A stretch of 64,000 nucleotides of DNA from Undaria pinnatifida (GCA_012845835.1 JABAKD010000019.1:9163584-9227583); one strand, 5' to 3'. Counted from the stretch's first letter, positions 22,481-33,440 are shown. A program made the numbers and translations. The notes: generated by a model not told the origin, from the sequence alone.

Positions 22481-22678
22481 CCCTGCTGGGTAGAACTTTT
22501 TTCTGCTGGCCATTTTAAACCTTTTTTTTTCTCAACCCTTCTAGCACCGCACTTCCGATATGGGGACAAAACGCTTGGGAGTTAGACCAGGAAAAAGTTT
22601 AGAGTTGGCAATGAAGATATGGGGGCTTTGTTAGCGCAACAAATTCGTCCGAATGTGTGTCATTTTCTTTTTTTTTGA

Positions 22679-22989
22679 GACGCGTGCTACGATAGAGGTG
22701 CACCAACCATTGTTTTTTTTGCGGAGGTTCCTCAATTTTTGGGAGCCCTCCTCCACCCCCAAAAAAACACAGATTAAAAGCAAAAAAATAAAAAAAAAAA
22801 TCTGCTATTAAAATAGACCGTGGATGAAAACCCCCATGGCTTACGAAACTCGTACATAACGGGAACCCTTCCAAAAAAAAAATGGCCTAGATTATTTTTT
22901 TTTTTTCCGACGATTTTTGGGTTAAGTGAGCCCCGTCATTCAGAAAACGTTTCGGACGAAAACTGCTACACCTCCATCGTAGCACGCGT
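22679..22989. mobile_element. CTACGATAGAGG-TIR element, copy B
   Basis: 311 bp with inverted ends GACGCGTGCTACGATAGAGG and CCTCCATCGTAGCACGCGT. It shows the same internal landmarks as copy A (CCTCAATTTTTGGGAG, AATGGCCTA, 'ccgacgatttttgg', AGCCCCGTCATTCAG). Non-coding; no clear target duplication. Confidence 0.82.
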
Positions 22990-23042
22990 GGACTTTTTTC
23001 GTCGCCGTTTTATCGCTCGAACGTGATCCCACTCTAAAAGTT

Positions 23043-23150
23043 CAAGTAACTTTCCCCCCCCGAAGTATCGAGTGCTGTTGCTTTTACGAGTACACTTCCC
23101 GTATCGCGGACAAAGTACTTAGAATTAGACTGGGCAACCATGTTTTACAG
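23043..23150 (+). repeat. Long inverted repeat, left arm (right arm 26938-27053)
   Basis: About 105 bases, including TTGCTTTTACGAGTACACTT and ATCGCGGACAAAGTACTTAG, match the reverse complement of 26938-27053 with few differences. The arms are 3.8 kb apart and both abut CTACGATAGAGG-family termini on the outside, so they may be the ends of a larger composite element. Confidence 0.7.
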
Positions 23151-23469
23151 TAGCAAAAAAGTGCTATCTCCGTCGTACGTAGCGCGCGTCCTTATCAACA
23201 CTGCACTTTGATGTCTTCTTGTTGATGGCGTCGTCGGCAGACCAAGGGATTGTGTGTTGATTGTTGGGTCTGTTGAAAAGTTTTCTCGATTTTTATAACA
23301 AAAAATAAGCAGATGTGTTCTCTTTTTCTTCACAAGGTTACAGAAAAGCTCCTCTTGCAAGCAAGCAAGCAACTGAGTTGAGCAAACACCTCAGAAACAA
23401 AAAAAAACGGGGAGGATAAAAACCCGTAGGCCGTACTGTCTTAGCAGCATGTAACTCGCGCTATCTAAT

Positions 23470-24190
23470 ACACGATAGAGGTAGCGATATAGAGAGGTGG
23501 CACTTTTCGTCTGAAACGGTCTCTGAGCATAACGGGGCTCCTCAACACAACTTCGTCGGAAAATATATCTAGGTTTGCTGACTTTTTCTTGAGCATGTGA
23601 TATTCTTGTTGTTCACCTCGAGGCCAGATGGGATTTTTCATCCGCGATAAAGCAGGTTTATTTTTCTCTGCCGAACAAAGTTTTTAGGGTGAAGCTTAAG
23701 GACGTGTCTAAACCACTTTAACAGGGCCTCAAAACCCTTCCCCACTACTCGCGCTACGATAGGAGGAGGCTGCACCACTTTTTTCTCTGCGAGGTGTTCG
23801 TTCGTCAATTTTGGGAGCTTAAAAGACCTCTCACTCACAAAACTGATTTGGAAAAAAATAGACCTGCACTTTGGACACCGGATGAAAACCCCAATGGCCT
23901 AGATTCACAACGATAATCATGCAAAGAAAATGTGTGGCCTTTTTTTTTTTTTTTTTTCCGGCGATTTTCGGTCAAGGACCCCCGTCATGAATGTTCAGAT
24001 TTTGTTTTTGTGGCAAAAAGTGCTACCTCTTGTATATTACAGGCGCGTTCGTCTATACTCACGATTACCGTGTGGTGCGTACGGTATATATATGTATCGT
24101 AGCACGCGTCTCCGTCTTATACTAAATCCAAGTAATTTTGTCCCCTAAAACGGGTTTCCAGTTGTAACAAAGGTGTGTTTTAGCTCTTAA
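23470..24190. mobile_element. CTACGATAGAGG-TIR element, copy C and flanking fragments
   Basis: 23747-24110 is a copy with ends CTCGCGCTACGATAGGAGG and TATCGTAGCACGCGTC. The outer segment (CCGTCTTATACTAAATCC, 'aagtaattttgtcccc', AAACGGGTTTCCAGTTG) follows to 24165. A second partial copy in the other orientation precedes it (23520-23740). Non-coding. Confidence 0.65.
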
Positions 24191-24779
24191 AGTGAGGAAA
24201 CCTCAAGAGAAAAAAAAAGGTGGGGGCACCTCTTACCGTAGCACACCCAATTTCAGAAAAGAGCGGCGCACGGCGGACACAAGAGCGGTAATACCGGCCT
24301 GTTCCGAGGGGCTAGAGCTTTTAAAACGGGGCTCTCTCTGCCTGTATAATTGAACCCGCACAAATTCCGAGTAGAGCCACATATGTATGTCCTCAAAAAC
24401 GTGCATCAGGGGGTGCGGAATTGCAAAGGGTTATACCGTGTACCTGGTGGCGGCTCTTTTTTTTTGCGACAATCGAACTAACATCACTTGGGTTATTATC
24501 TTTTTCCCGCACTCCCGTTGTGCTGGGTACAGTGGGAACTCACGTGAGTATTCGATAGTCTTTTACCTGGCAGCTCTAGGTAATACCTACGCCATGGTAC
24601 GCGTTATTTACGCATCGATCGGCATTTACTAATATTCGTCACCTTTGCCCTTTGTGAAACTCTCTAAAAGAACGAATGTACTTCGTATATTTTTTGTGTA
24701 TTTGATGCATACACCGGTACCGGCAGGAGAGAGCCTCGCCGCGACTTCCGGTACCTACATCCAACATAATGGCATTGTG

Positions 24780-25060
24780 ACGCCGCCGCCGACTATTCAA
24801 TCTACTCCCCGAGAACACCAACTGCTCCATCTGCCACCCACCCCTATTCGACGTACCCCCCACAAAGTGCCCCGATTACTTCCCCGACACCAACTGCCCC
24901 ATCTGCCACCCACCCCTATTCGATGTACCCTCCCCACCCACCTCCACCATTAGAAGACTGACCACAAACAGTCCGACCGCCTCAAGCGTAACTCCAATTA
25001 CACCCATCAACCCGGGGGGGAGGGGGGGGGGGGGTGCACGCGGCGCCCACATGAGCCGCT
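24780..25060 (+). other. Open stretch with a duplicated CxxCH motif
   Basis: One plus-strand frame encodes a direct repeat, NCSICHPPLFDVPPTKCPDY then NCPICHPPLFDVP, from a duplicated 50-base block (24825-24880 and 24878-24932). The spaced CxxCH pairs look like a zinc-binding module, but there is no start codon or matched splice site, and the frame runs into a G-rich tract. It could be an exon remnant or part of a dead element. Confidence 0.3.
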
Positions 25061-25164
25061 ACCATCAGCAATGTAGCCCCCCCCCCCCCCCCCCCCCTTC
25101 CCCCCCTCCCGCCGCCTGACGCGCACGTCTCCACGAAACGAACGCCCCCCTCCCCTTCCCTCCC

Positions 25165-25420
25165 GACTCTGTCCAACGATTCAGACATTCTAAAGGAATA
25201 CCAAGGTTGCCTGGGCAAGTTCAAGAGGATGCCCGTTCCGAGGGCCAGGGGCTCCCTGATCCATCGAAGGCACCTACACAAAGAGCGTGCGCGGCCGCAT
25301 ACACCCTCGCATTTTCTTACATTGGCCGGGACAGGGCACGTCGGTTTTTTTGACCGAGACCAGAGGGAAATTGAACTTGCTTGCACCAAGCGCGAAAGCG
25401 CCGTGAAGTTTCCGAGCTAG
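25165..25420 (+). other. Possible exon, unrecognised
   Basis: A frame running from a Ser/Asp-rich start through LKEYQGCLGKFKRMPVPRAR to a stop at about 25420 has ordinary composition but no domain that I know. It is flanked by C-rich tracts. Low confidence. Confidence 0.2.
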
Positions 25421-25424
25421 TACG

Positions 25425-26937
25425 CGGGAAGGGCGAGCGCTGCATCCTACAAAAAATAAAAACACTTGTGAGGCGGACTTCCGCACCTTGTGCGTACCAA
25501 ATACATTGCATATATGGACACCCGGCAGCTCGAGTTACTTACAGATAACAGCTGACTTCCCTTGTTTTCCGGCGTGGCCATGCCCAGACCAGACGGGACG
25601 GGACGGGACGGGACGGGGGACCTTCGAACGACTTGACTTGTTTTCCGGTGTAGCCGCTTCCAGAGGGGGGGGGGAGGGGGGGGGGGGGGGGCGGGAAGGG
25701 CGACGCCCCGCCAAGCCTTCACGCCATGAACGCGTCGGAAACACGAGCCATGTGTGCGCAACACAACTTGGGTTGTGTTGCGCATTTAACTTTCACTCAC
25801 CGTACACCACTCTGGATGCATATACGCAATGCTTGATAAAAAACCAAAGAACTCGAAAATATGGGGCCGGCAGACACCAGCACGACGGCTATAAAATACC
25901 GGTACATGTACTTGCTGCGCTGAGCGGAACAGGGTGGGTCAGCCAGAGGGAATGGTCCGGCTGCAAGCTCTCCACGAAATTCTTCAAGCTCGCAGCTGAG
26001 ATATCTTACTATTAAATTAAAATAAAATTAGGGAATACGTGCGACCGGCGTACCACGCGGCCATGCCACAATCAAACGGTTCAACCATTGTACTCGGTCG
26101 AAGAACTTTTGACGTACTTCTAGTTAAAACTAATGGCAAAAAAAGTAACGCAATAAAAAAAAACGCTCAAGAAGAGACAACCAACCAACGCCTCGTGAGA
26201 CCACTGCCAAAATCCCCGCCGTTCTTAGTTGCGGTTGTTTTCCTACATAAAGCCATCGCCGTAACTCTCAGCCCTTGGTCACAAGACAGGCTTCAACGAA
26301 TTGGTCACACGACGACTAGGTTTTTTAAACAGGTGTACTAATATCAACGATCAACGACGGACCATGCATATGATAGGAGAGCAAGCAAATGCCAACCAGG
26401 CGCGTCAAAACCCACCGGGGTCGGCCAACACAAATGGCCTGAAAATGGGTGGAATCCTTACGAGCGCAAAGACGTGTCTCCTTACGAGCGCAAAGACGTG
26501 TCCGGACTGATCTTCCAAGCTTCGGGTTAAAACCTGTTGGCGCGATTTTGGGCCGAGTCTACGAAGCAATCCCTGGTGGGATCAACGCTACGGCGTAGAC
26601 CTAACCCAACCTCCAAGCCCAACCTCACTCTTGCTACTCTCACCCCATCCCCGAACCCAAAAAAACAGGAAAAAATCTGTCCATAGCTGGCCAAAAAGAG
26701 CGGCGCATCGAGCGAGAAAATTCCGAATCGCGCGGAACACAATTCCGAAGTGCCGGCTGCGGCTTTCCCTTCCAGGCCGACAAGCGGGAGATTAAATCCG
26801 GGAAAATTCCGTCCTGACAGCCCTGTTGATAGAACTACTGCCGGGGGTGGCATTGCGGATCGACTCAAGCCGTGCCAGAAGTCTATCTACGTCGAGACAA
26901 GGTGGCCCCGACGACCGACCTACACAAAACACCCCAC
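25425..26937. other. Intergenic with low-complexity tracts
   Basis: G-rich tracts at 25594-25618 and 25667-25692. A 22-base block, CTTACGAGCGCAAAGACGTG plus two more bases, is tandemly doubled at 26457-26502. Several mid-length frames exist, but none shows a recognisable motif or secure splice border. Confidence 0.45.
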
Positions 26938-27053
26938 AGCTACGGAAAACATGGTTCCCAGTCTAACTCTAAGTACTTTGTCCGCGACACGGGAGTGTAA
27001 CTCGTAAAGCAACATCACTCAATACTTCGGGGGGAAAAAGTTACTCGGATTTA
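26938..27053 (-). repeat. Long inverted repeat, right arm
   Basis: Inverted partner of 23043-23150: AACATGGTTCCCAGTCTAAC, 'tctaagtactttgtccgcga' and the flank through AATACTTCGGGG. It is immediately followed by a complete CTACGATAGAGG element. Confidence 0.7.
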
Positions 27054-27065
27054 GTATAGGACGGA

Positions 27066-27337
27066 GACGCGTGCTACGATAGAGGTAGCACTTTTTCTTG
27101 TGAAATGTTTTGTGAATGACGGGGCACCATAACCCAAAATATACCTTTTTTTTGGCAAGGGTTCCCGTTGTGTACCTACGTAACCCATGGGAGCTTTCAT
27201 CCGGTCTATATCAGCAGTTTATTTTTTTCCTCCAAATCAGTGTTTCGGGGGATGATGGACATGTCTTAAGCTCCCAAACCGAGGAACCTTTGCAGAAAGG
27301 AACAATGGTTGGTGCCATCTCTATCGTAGCACGCGTC
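27066..27337. mobile_element. CTACGATAGAGG-TIR element, copy D
   Basis: 272 bp with ends GACGCGTGCTACGATAGAGG and CTCTATCGTAGCACGCGTC, nearly perfect inverted repeats. Interior landmarks are in the orientation opposite to copy B (GACGGGGCACC, ATGGGAGCTTTCATCCGG, CCCAAACCGAGGAACCTT). Non-coding. Confidence 0.82.
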
Positions 27338-27339
27338 TG

Positions 27340-28235
27340 CTGGGCTTTTGGCAGCGCTTTTGGCAGCGCCGCGCCACGATACACCTTTACAACTGCTACC
27401 AATACTATAACATTCCGTAAGACACAGCTACTACTACGGAAGGCACAATAATAGCAGTGATCAACTCTCTTTATACCATTTAGTGTTCATATATTTTCGC
27501 GAACAAAAGAAAAAAGAAAAAAAAAGAAGTTTTTTTGTACAAATTATAAGCAATACTCCGAGGGCACGACTACGATGATACCGACACTCATCTCCACATT
27601 GTACAATACTTCCAAGCATGACAGTACCATAACCTGAGGCCATGTGCTTCCGAACAAGCAACAGCACCACAGTCCAGGACGATACGTATACAAAATCTGA
27701 CGCCTGGGAATTATACGGATGCCGATCCCCCCCCCCCCCCCCCCAACCCCCCATCCCTTCCACCTTCACACACTCAACCGCGTCGAGAAAGGCACCCCAA
27801 GCACCACCCGGAGAGGAAATGAAAGAGCCGTTGGAGGTAATAACACGAAATGCACATGTCCCTTACATTTACGTTTACGCTCAGAGTGTCATCATTGCCG
27901 AGCTCAAAAATAGACTTTCTGTTCGGGCAGCAGGAGGTTGGTTTAGCCCACGTGTGGCATCATTATTGATCGGATAACGTGCGGTCAATGCTACAACCGA
28001 CATCATGATATCCGTCTCCACAAAACAGCACTCCGCCCCGAACCTCTACCCCCCCACCCCCGCCCCCCCCCTTCTCCCCACCCCACTCCACCCTTTTCTA
28101 GTGATGAGCATCAGGTTCGTCTCAGCCTCGGAGCAGCAGCAGCAACCGCTATTGGGCCTCTGGCTCCACCTGCTTGCAGCGGGCGCGGGACAAATAAAAC
28201 GGGGAGGGACAATCAAGACTTGGTCAAATTCAATC
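27340..28235. other. Intergenic, C-rich tracts
   Basis: Contains poly-C tracts at 27728-27744 and 28050-28075 and a short GCAGCAGCAG run. Several Pro-rich frames result. A Cys/His-bearing frame near 27860-28020 has no recognisable spacing. No gene called. Confidence 0.45.
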
Positions 28236-28239
28236 TCAA

Positions 28240-28430
28240 ACCAGCGAGGAATAAAAAATACTCAAGATGTCCGAACACAGCTCTATGATAGGACTCAGCG
28301 CATCGGTTGGCGTCATACCTCAAACAGATCATGACAAGGAATAAAAAATACTCAAGATGTCCGAACACAGCTCTATGATAGGACCCCGCGCATCGGTTGC
28401 CGCCATACCTCAAACAGATCATGATCTAGA
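28240..28430. repeat. Tandem duplication, unit about 92 bp
   Basis: Two adjacent copies beginning AGGAATAAAAAATACTCAAG and ending AAACAGATCATGA, with only a few differences. This is a recent local duplication. Confidence 0.92.
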
Positions 28431-28639
28431 TCATTTACCGCAGAGTTTTTGCGAAAACGTTCTTCGGAAAAATGCTTTCCTTCCGCACAAAAAAAAAGTG
28501 AATTCCCTTATTATCAAGATCTTGGTGTGTTTGCGTTTGGGGGTAAACAAAAATCCTGCAGGCGACGTCTCCAATATTGAGGGGGGAGAACGTGGGGACG
28601 TGCGGCAACAAGACAAGAAAAAAAAAAGCAAGAAAATTC

Positions 28640-28880
28640 ACCCAACGGTGTCATAGTAACTTCGAAAGGAGTAGATTCTGAACCTGCCGTCATGATGTGA
28701 TGGCGCAGGATCTGGATACAACGAGCACAGATCCAACCTTGAAAAACATTTGCTAGATCGTGTGAACAGGTCGCATGGCTCCCATTCGGTGACATGAGCT
28801 CAACCACACAGATCTTCCCTTCAAGCTCTAGATCAAGCAAGGATCGGTGATATGTCCGTCGTGTGGTTGGCGGGGAAGAA
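28640..28880. repeat. Dispersed repeat, partner at 61195-61400
   Basis: ACGAGCACAGATCCAACC, the ACCACACAGATC block, a 'ctagatca' block and TGTCCGTCGTGTG occur in the same order at 61195-61400 with substantial divergence. Old interspersed repeat; class unknown. Confidence 0.6.
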
Positions 28881-29568
28881 CACCACTACCACGTCCGTAT
28901 AGTTTTGGTATGTGTTCTCTGGTGACTGCCCTGTGAGATGCTTCTTTTGATTATGAGAGGCGACGAGGGTGGGATGTGTGGGATGCGGAGAGGTGTGTGT
29001 TCTGTAGATTAAACTGATTTTTCCACCCATCTTCATCCACCACAACCAGTGTCCGTGGCGATGATTCTTAGAGTGACAAGCTCTGTGGTCACACACTACG
29101 AGGCAGAGATACACATTACAAGTTCAGCAACGCGAAGTGGCCATGCAGTGCCAACCGCAATGAGCACGTGGGGAAAAAACGAAACTATGCAAGCCGGCAC
29201 ACCAGACTACTTGCAATGCGCAGCACTACTGTAGTACGTGTACGGAAAGTACCACTACTCCGCATACTACTACTTGACATAGTTACAACTCCGGGAGGTA
29301 AGAGGCGAGTCAAAATAATTCGCGGATGGTTGAAACTAGCAAATGTGGGTCACAGGCGCACCTCGTTTTTGAGGCATGAACATGACCACTACGAGGGGAT
29401 GGGTCTCGCCGATTCATCTTAGATCCATCACATAGCATGGGCTTCAAGTTACGAGGTTTCCCGCGAATCCTTAAGCGTTCCGCGCACGGGGCTTGTTCAC
29501 GCCGGAAATTAGAAATCCAACGACCCACGCACGTCTGTAGTTGCCAATCAAGATCTCACCGGCCGTCT
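28881..29568. other. Intergenic, no gene assigned
   Basis: Downstream side of the ankyrin gene. Frames of 60-90 codons exist on both strands (for example plus 29049-29234), but none shows a known motif. A possible splice donor (CCTgtgaag) overlaps the last codons of the ankyrin gene, so a further 3' exon there is possible. Confidence 0.4.
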
Positions 29569-31518
29569 TCACAGGTATTTCATGATTGTCCGGAAGAACC
29601 CTTCCTCCCGGAACTCTAGCAGCGACGCCACGACGCCATCAAAGTCCCCCCCGTTGATCCCTTTCTCTGGGTTCCCGCCCCCACCCCCGTTCCCAACTCC
29701 ACCACCGCCTCCGCTGCTGCCACCGTCACCGCCACCACCATCCTTAAGCGCCCCCCCCTCCACCCGGTTCTCAACCCCCTTCCTGCCTCTGCTGCCTCCT
29801 CTGTCGTGCACAAGCGCCCCCTGCTCTTCCTCCTCCTCCTCCTCCTCCTCCACCACCCCCTTTCCCTTCCCCTTGCCGCCTGCCTCTCCTTTCCCCTCCC
29901 CGCCCCCCGTGCTCCCGGTCCTTCTCCTCCTCCCTCCCCTTAGGGAATCGCCTCGCGCCTCGTCCTGCGCACTACCTCGCGTATCGCGAGCGTCGATCCG
30001 CCGTTGGCGAGCGAGGCACATGAGCAGCTGCCCACGGCGGCGCCACGCCCTATCCGCGGGAGCGTTCGCCAGCAGCTCCCGCACGCGGTCGGCGTCCGCC
30101 GCTAGGCTCGCCTCCTGCCGGACGTCGGCACCGACCACCTCGGCCGCGGTTTTACCGTCGTCATCCAGCTCGAACTCGTCAGCGCCCCACCGTAAGAGGA
30201 GATCGACCGCCGCTGCCGCCCCCTTCTTGCCGGCCTGCTGAGCAGCGTAGTGGATAGGCGGCTCGCTTAAGTGGTCAGAGACCCCCTCGTCGCTCTGCGA
30301 TTCGGACTCGTCGCCCTGCTGCAGCTGCAAGCCGTCACCCTGCTCAAAGTCGTCGTTAGCCTGCAGCAAGCCGACGATACCCTGCTGCAAGCTGTCGATA
30401 CCTTGCTGCAAGCCGACGAAGCCTTGGTGCGAGCCGTCACACTGCTGCGAACCGTCGGCGTGGGGCGGCGGCGGCGAAGGTGGCGGCGGCAGCGGTGGCG
30501 GCGGCGGCGGCGGCGCCGCCCCCCGGACTGGGGAAGCCCCATGCCGGAGGAGCGCAAGCATCGCCTCGAGGGCGAGCGACTCGGCTGCGAAGTGGAGCGG
30601 GGTGCAGCCTCCGTAGACTGTCCTGGCAGCAACGCTGGCCCCGGCCTCGACGAGGGCGTCGACGACCCCGGCCTGGTTCTTCCACGCGGCGTGGTGTAGG
30701 GCGGTGCAGCCCGTGATGTCGGGGGAGGCGTTCACGTCCACCCCAACCCCGACGCCCCCGTCTGCGCTCCCGCCCACGCCTGCCGCCGCAGGCGCGCCAT
30801 TGCCAACACTCAAACCCGCACCCGAACCCGAACGCGAACCCACGCCGACAGGCCGGGCGAGCTCTCTGACCACCTCGACGAAGCCGCAGCAGGCGGCTAC
30901 GTCGAGCGGAGCTAGCATGAGATCGTCGACGCGGAGGGTCACGTCGGCGCCCGCGGCTAGGAGGGCACGTGTCGCGGCGAGGTGGCCGGACTGGGCCGCC
31001 ATGTGTAGGGCCGATCGGCCGGCGCTGTTCACGGCGTCCTTGGCTGCGCCGCGCCGGAGGAGGGCCGCCGCGGCATCGCCGGACTCCGGTTGACCGGCCG
31101 CGAAGTGGAGGGGGGTCAAGCCGTCAGAAGTGCGGGCGTTGGTGTCAGCTCCAGCTGAGAGTAGAAGGTCGATGAGGTGTCCTCGGCGGTCTGCCCGGCC
31201 ATGCGTGACCGCGCCGATGACGGCACAGTGTAGCGCCGTCTCGCCGCCGGAGCCGGCTTCGTTCACGTCCACCCCGTGGTCTACGAGGGCTCTCAGGACG
31301 TCCACGTGCCCCATTAGGGCAGCCACGTCTAGGGCGGACACTTCCCCGCTCCCGTAGCGGGCGTTGGCGTCAACCCCCGAGGCTAGGAGGCTCTTCACAA
31401 CAGAGACGAGGTCAAGGGTCGCCGCGATGTGGAGGGGAGCTATTTCCGGGCAGTTCTTGGCCTCCTCGCGCATGATGATCTTGGCGATATCCTTTTTGCT
31501 AAGGTTGGCAGCCGCCAT
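29569..31518 (-). CDS. Ankyrin-repeat protein
   Basis: Uninterrupted minus-strand frame; starting at the Met at 31518 (MAAANLSKKDIAK) it gives 649 residues, and a longer start at 31578 is possible. The N-terminal half holds about seven to eight ankyrin repeats with clear TPLHFAA-, SALHMAAQSGHLAATRALL- and TALHHAAWKNQAGVVDALV-type consensus. A Pro-rich linker and a Gln/Gly-rich stretch (LQQGIDSLQQGIVGLLQ) follow, then one more repeat-like unit (PIHYAAQQ...LLLRWGAD). A basic segment, LLANAPADRAWRRRGQLLMC, resembles the tail of the large ankyrin family in Ectocarpus as I recall it. The C-terminus is a low-complexity Glu- and Gly-rich tail. Ankyrin repeats mediate protein binding; the partner is unknown. 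GC content is higher than in the flanks. Long frames on the opposite strand are shadows. Confidence 0.9.
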   Translation of the reverse strand: MAAANLSKKDIAKIIMREEAKNCPEIAPLHIAATLDLVSVVKSLLASGVDANARYGSGEVSALDVAALMGHVDVLRALVDHGVDVNEAGSGGETALHCAVIGAVTHGRADRRGHLIDLLLSAGADTNARTSDGLTPLHFAAGQPESGDAAAALLRRGAAKDAVNSAGRSALHMAAQSGHLAATRALLAAGADVTLRVDDLMLAPLDVAACCGFVEVVRELARPVGVGSRSGSGAGLSVGNGAPAAAGVGGSADGGVGVGVDVNASPDITGCTALHHAAWKNQAGVVDALVEAGASVAARTVYGGCTPLHFAAESLALEAMLALLRHGASPVRGAAPPPPPPPLPPPPSPPPPHADGSQQCDGSHQGFVGLQQGIDSLQQGIVGLLQANDDFEQGDGLQLQQGDESESQSDEGVSDHLSEPPIHYAAQQAGKKGAAAAVDLLLRWGADEFELDDDGKTAAEVVGADVRQEASLAADADRVRELLANAPADRAWRRRGQLLMCLARQRRIDARDTRGSAQDEARGDSLRGGRRRRTGSTGGGEGKGEAGGKGKGKGVVEEEEEEEEEQGALVHDRGGSRGRKGVENRVEGGALKDGGGGDGGSSGGGGGVGNGGGGGNPEKGINGGDFDGVVASLLEFREEGFFRTIMKYL

Positions 31519-32771
31519 GCTGCAAGAGGACGTCCCAGGAGCCTCTCCCCGACAGCACCCTGCGTGTGGCCAAGTCAAGGCTGAGTAGCTGCAGCTGCGT
31601 ACATACAGCAGTACGGAAGTACCATGGAGAAGAAGATGAAGAACATTTTCGGGAGTTCCGAAAGACCACTTCGCTGTTGTTAAATGGGCTTATGTAGATA
31701 ATATCCCCGCATAAGGAGCCCCCTAGATCAGAAAGCCTTTTCGTAACATCGTACTCCACAATTCGCAAAATTCGACCGGCAAGCAGACCGTACTTCCAGC
31801 TGCCGGTCCTACCAGTACTTGACTGTTGTGGGAGGTTTCGCGGCAATGGCGGGGCATGGGACCACATACACGCCCAGCGTGTACCTATCAGTGACGGACG
31901 ATGCTAACCGATGGCGCGCTGGCCCTCCTCAGCAGCAACAGCTCCCGAACCAATCGAAGGTACGAGCACGAACGCAGCCTAAATTGTTCCATACTGTAGG
32001 CCAGTAAATAAGCAAGGATGAACCATCACCTCTTTGCTTCCCCTGCGGCAGCCGCTGATGCTCCATGCGGAGAGAAACTAGCACGGGCTCTAAAAAGCTG
32101 CGAGTTACCCCCACCCGCCCCCCGCCCCCGCCCCGCCCCCGGCCTCCCTAGAGGTGTCTGCGTTGCCCCAAGCGGGGTGTGACACCTCGGCCGAGCGACG
32201 AGGTGGTGATTGTTTGTTCGATGTCTGGGCACTGCTTGCTCTCTGCTACGTGAACGTTCGTAGTGCACGATACGTACGAGCCTGTTGGCACGATATATCG
32301 ACGGGCGTTGGTGGCAAGATGCTTTGTTGATGCAGTGCAAGGTCACACTTCTGTATAGCAGTGATTGAATACCGATTTGCTTGGACGATTGAACAGCAGT
32401 CCAGCGTTTTTTGGCATGCTAGTGTACTAAATGTCATGCTGCTGTACTCCTATGCGGCCAGGCGCTGCTTTTTTCATTTGAACTTTGAACGTTGGATAAG
32501 CCATTATTATCGTGTTCAGTTGTTAAGTTCGTTCTTTTCTTGTTCAACCTTCATTTTTTCTTCAACGAGCACACCACCCATAGTAGTCTAGACTCGCCTC
32601 TATAACGGGATTCTTGCACGAGGCGCACAGAAAAAACGAAACCAAATACATGACAATTGTAGCCACCCCCGCCCAGAGGAACCTCTTTGTTGTCGCTGGG
32701 CTGCTGAGTCAGGTGATAAAATGATAAGCTTGGTCTCTCTTGTCTCTGGTCTCTGACCGATTATAGCTACC
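31519..32771. other. Upstream of the ankyrin gene; no gene seen
   Basis: Probable promoter side of the ankyrin gene, with no promoter motif I can defend. A C-rich tract lies at 32109-32146. Short frames only. Confidence 0.45.
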
Positions 32772-32782
32772 CCGAAATATAG

Positions 32783-33094
32783 GAGAAGCCCTATTTGCAG
32801 GACGGCCCTGCAACGAATTCTTGCAGGACGTGCCTCTGATTGGCCACCTGCCGCTTTTTATTGCTCGCGTTTTTTTTTTGGCGAACGCCTGCCGAACGCG
32901 CGGCGAAGCCGCGCGAGGGCACTTTTAGCCCCACGTACCGGTCAAACGGTCAGGGGTCGGGTTGGGGTTGGGGTTAGGGTTAGGGTTAGGGTTAGGGTTG
33001 GGGTTGGGTGGGGTCTGTGCAGGTACCTGTGACAAAAGTGTGTCAAATCGTCCTGCAAGAATTCGTTGCAGGCCCGTCCTGCAAATAGGGGCTC
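32783..33094. mobile_element. MULE-like MITE with 11-bp duplication and internal telomeric repeats
   Basis: 312-bp element. The ends GCCCTATTTGCAGGAC (left) and GCCCCTATTTGCAGGAC (right, inverted) form a terminal inverted repeat extending about 45 bases with small gaps (CTGCAACGAATTCTTGCAGG). It is flanked by an identical 11-bp direct repeat, CCGAAATATAG (32772-32782 and 33095-33105). Duplications of 8-11 bp fit Mutator-like elements. The interior holds a short telomeric-type array. No coding capacity. Confidence 0.88.
32957..33012 (+). repeat. Interstitial telomere-type repeat (TTAGGG/TTGGGG)n
   Basis: Four TTAGGG units flanked by TTGGGG variants. The array lies inside the MITE at 32783-33094 and is too short and too internal to be a chromosome end. 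Confidence 0.92.
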
Positions 33095-33204
33095 CCGAAA
33101 TATAGTATCAGTAAGTAAAGCAAAGAATTGTGCGGCGGACAAGCCCCTTTGTTTTTGCCGTACGCATGGTATTTTCTACTCGCGTTGCTGCGAGCTCGAT
33201 ACTA

Positions 33205-33440
33205 CCGCACCTCACCGCTCACCTGGTAGTTCTTTCTTGTTTTTGCGGTCGCTTACCGGCATACTGGGCTGCTGGAGTTCCAAAGCTACGTAGCCTGCGA
33301 TCACGAACGAACCCAGAAGCAAGAACCAGAGATAGAGCTGGGGGTTGGCGCCGCATATACTGCTCGTGCCAGTATGCTGGCAGTATACTTGATATACTTG
33401 AGAGGACAAGTAGATCTGACCAGCAGTACATTGAACCATT
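33205..33440 (-). CDS. Possible exon of a single-pass membrane protein
   Basis: A minus-strand frame encodes a 20-residue hydrophobic helix, LYLWFLLLGSFVIAGYVALE (about 33337-33278). A good splice donor (ATGCCG|gtaagc, exon end 33257) follows shortly after. The helix and the donor together suggest a real exon, but no partner exon was found; the downstream side is occupied by the MITE at 32783-33094. Family unknown. Confidence 0.3.

Noticed and set aside
29582-30699. Long plus-strand Pro/Ser-rich frames opposite the ankyrin gene
   Set aside because: Shadows of the low-complexity C-terminal part of the minus-strand ankyrin gene.
32957-33012. Telomere / chromosome end
   Set aside because: Only about nine units, inside a MITE with target duplications, with unique sequence on both sides.
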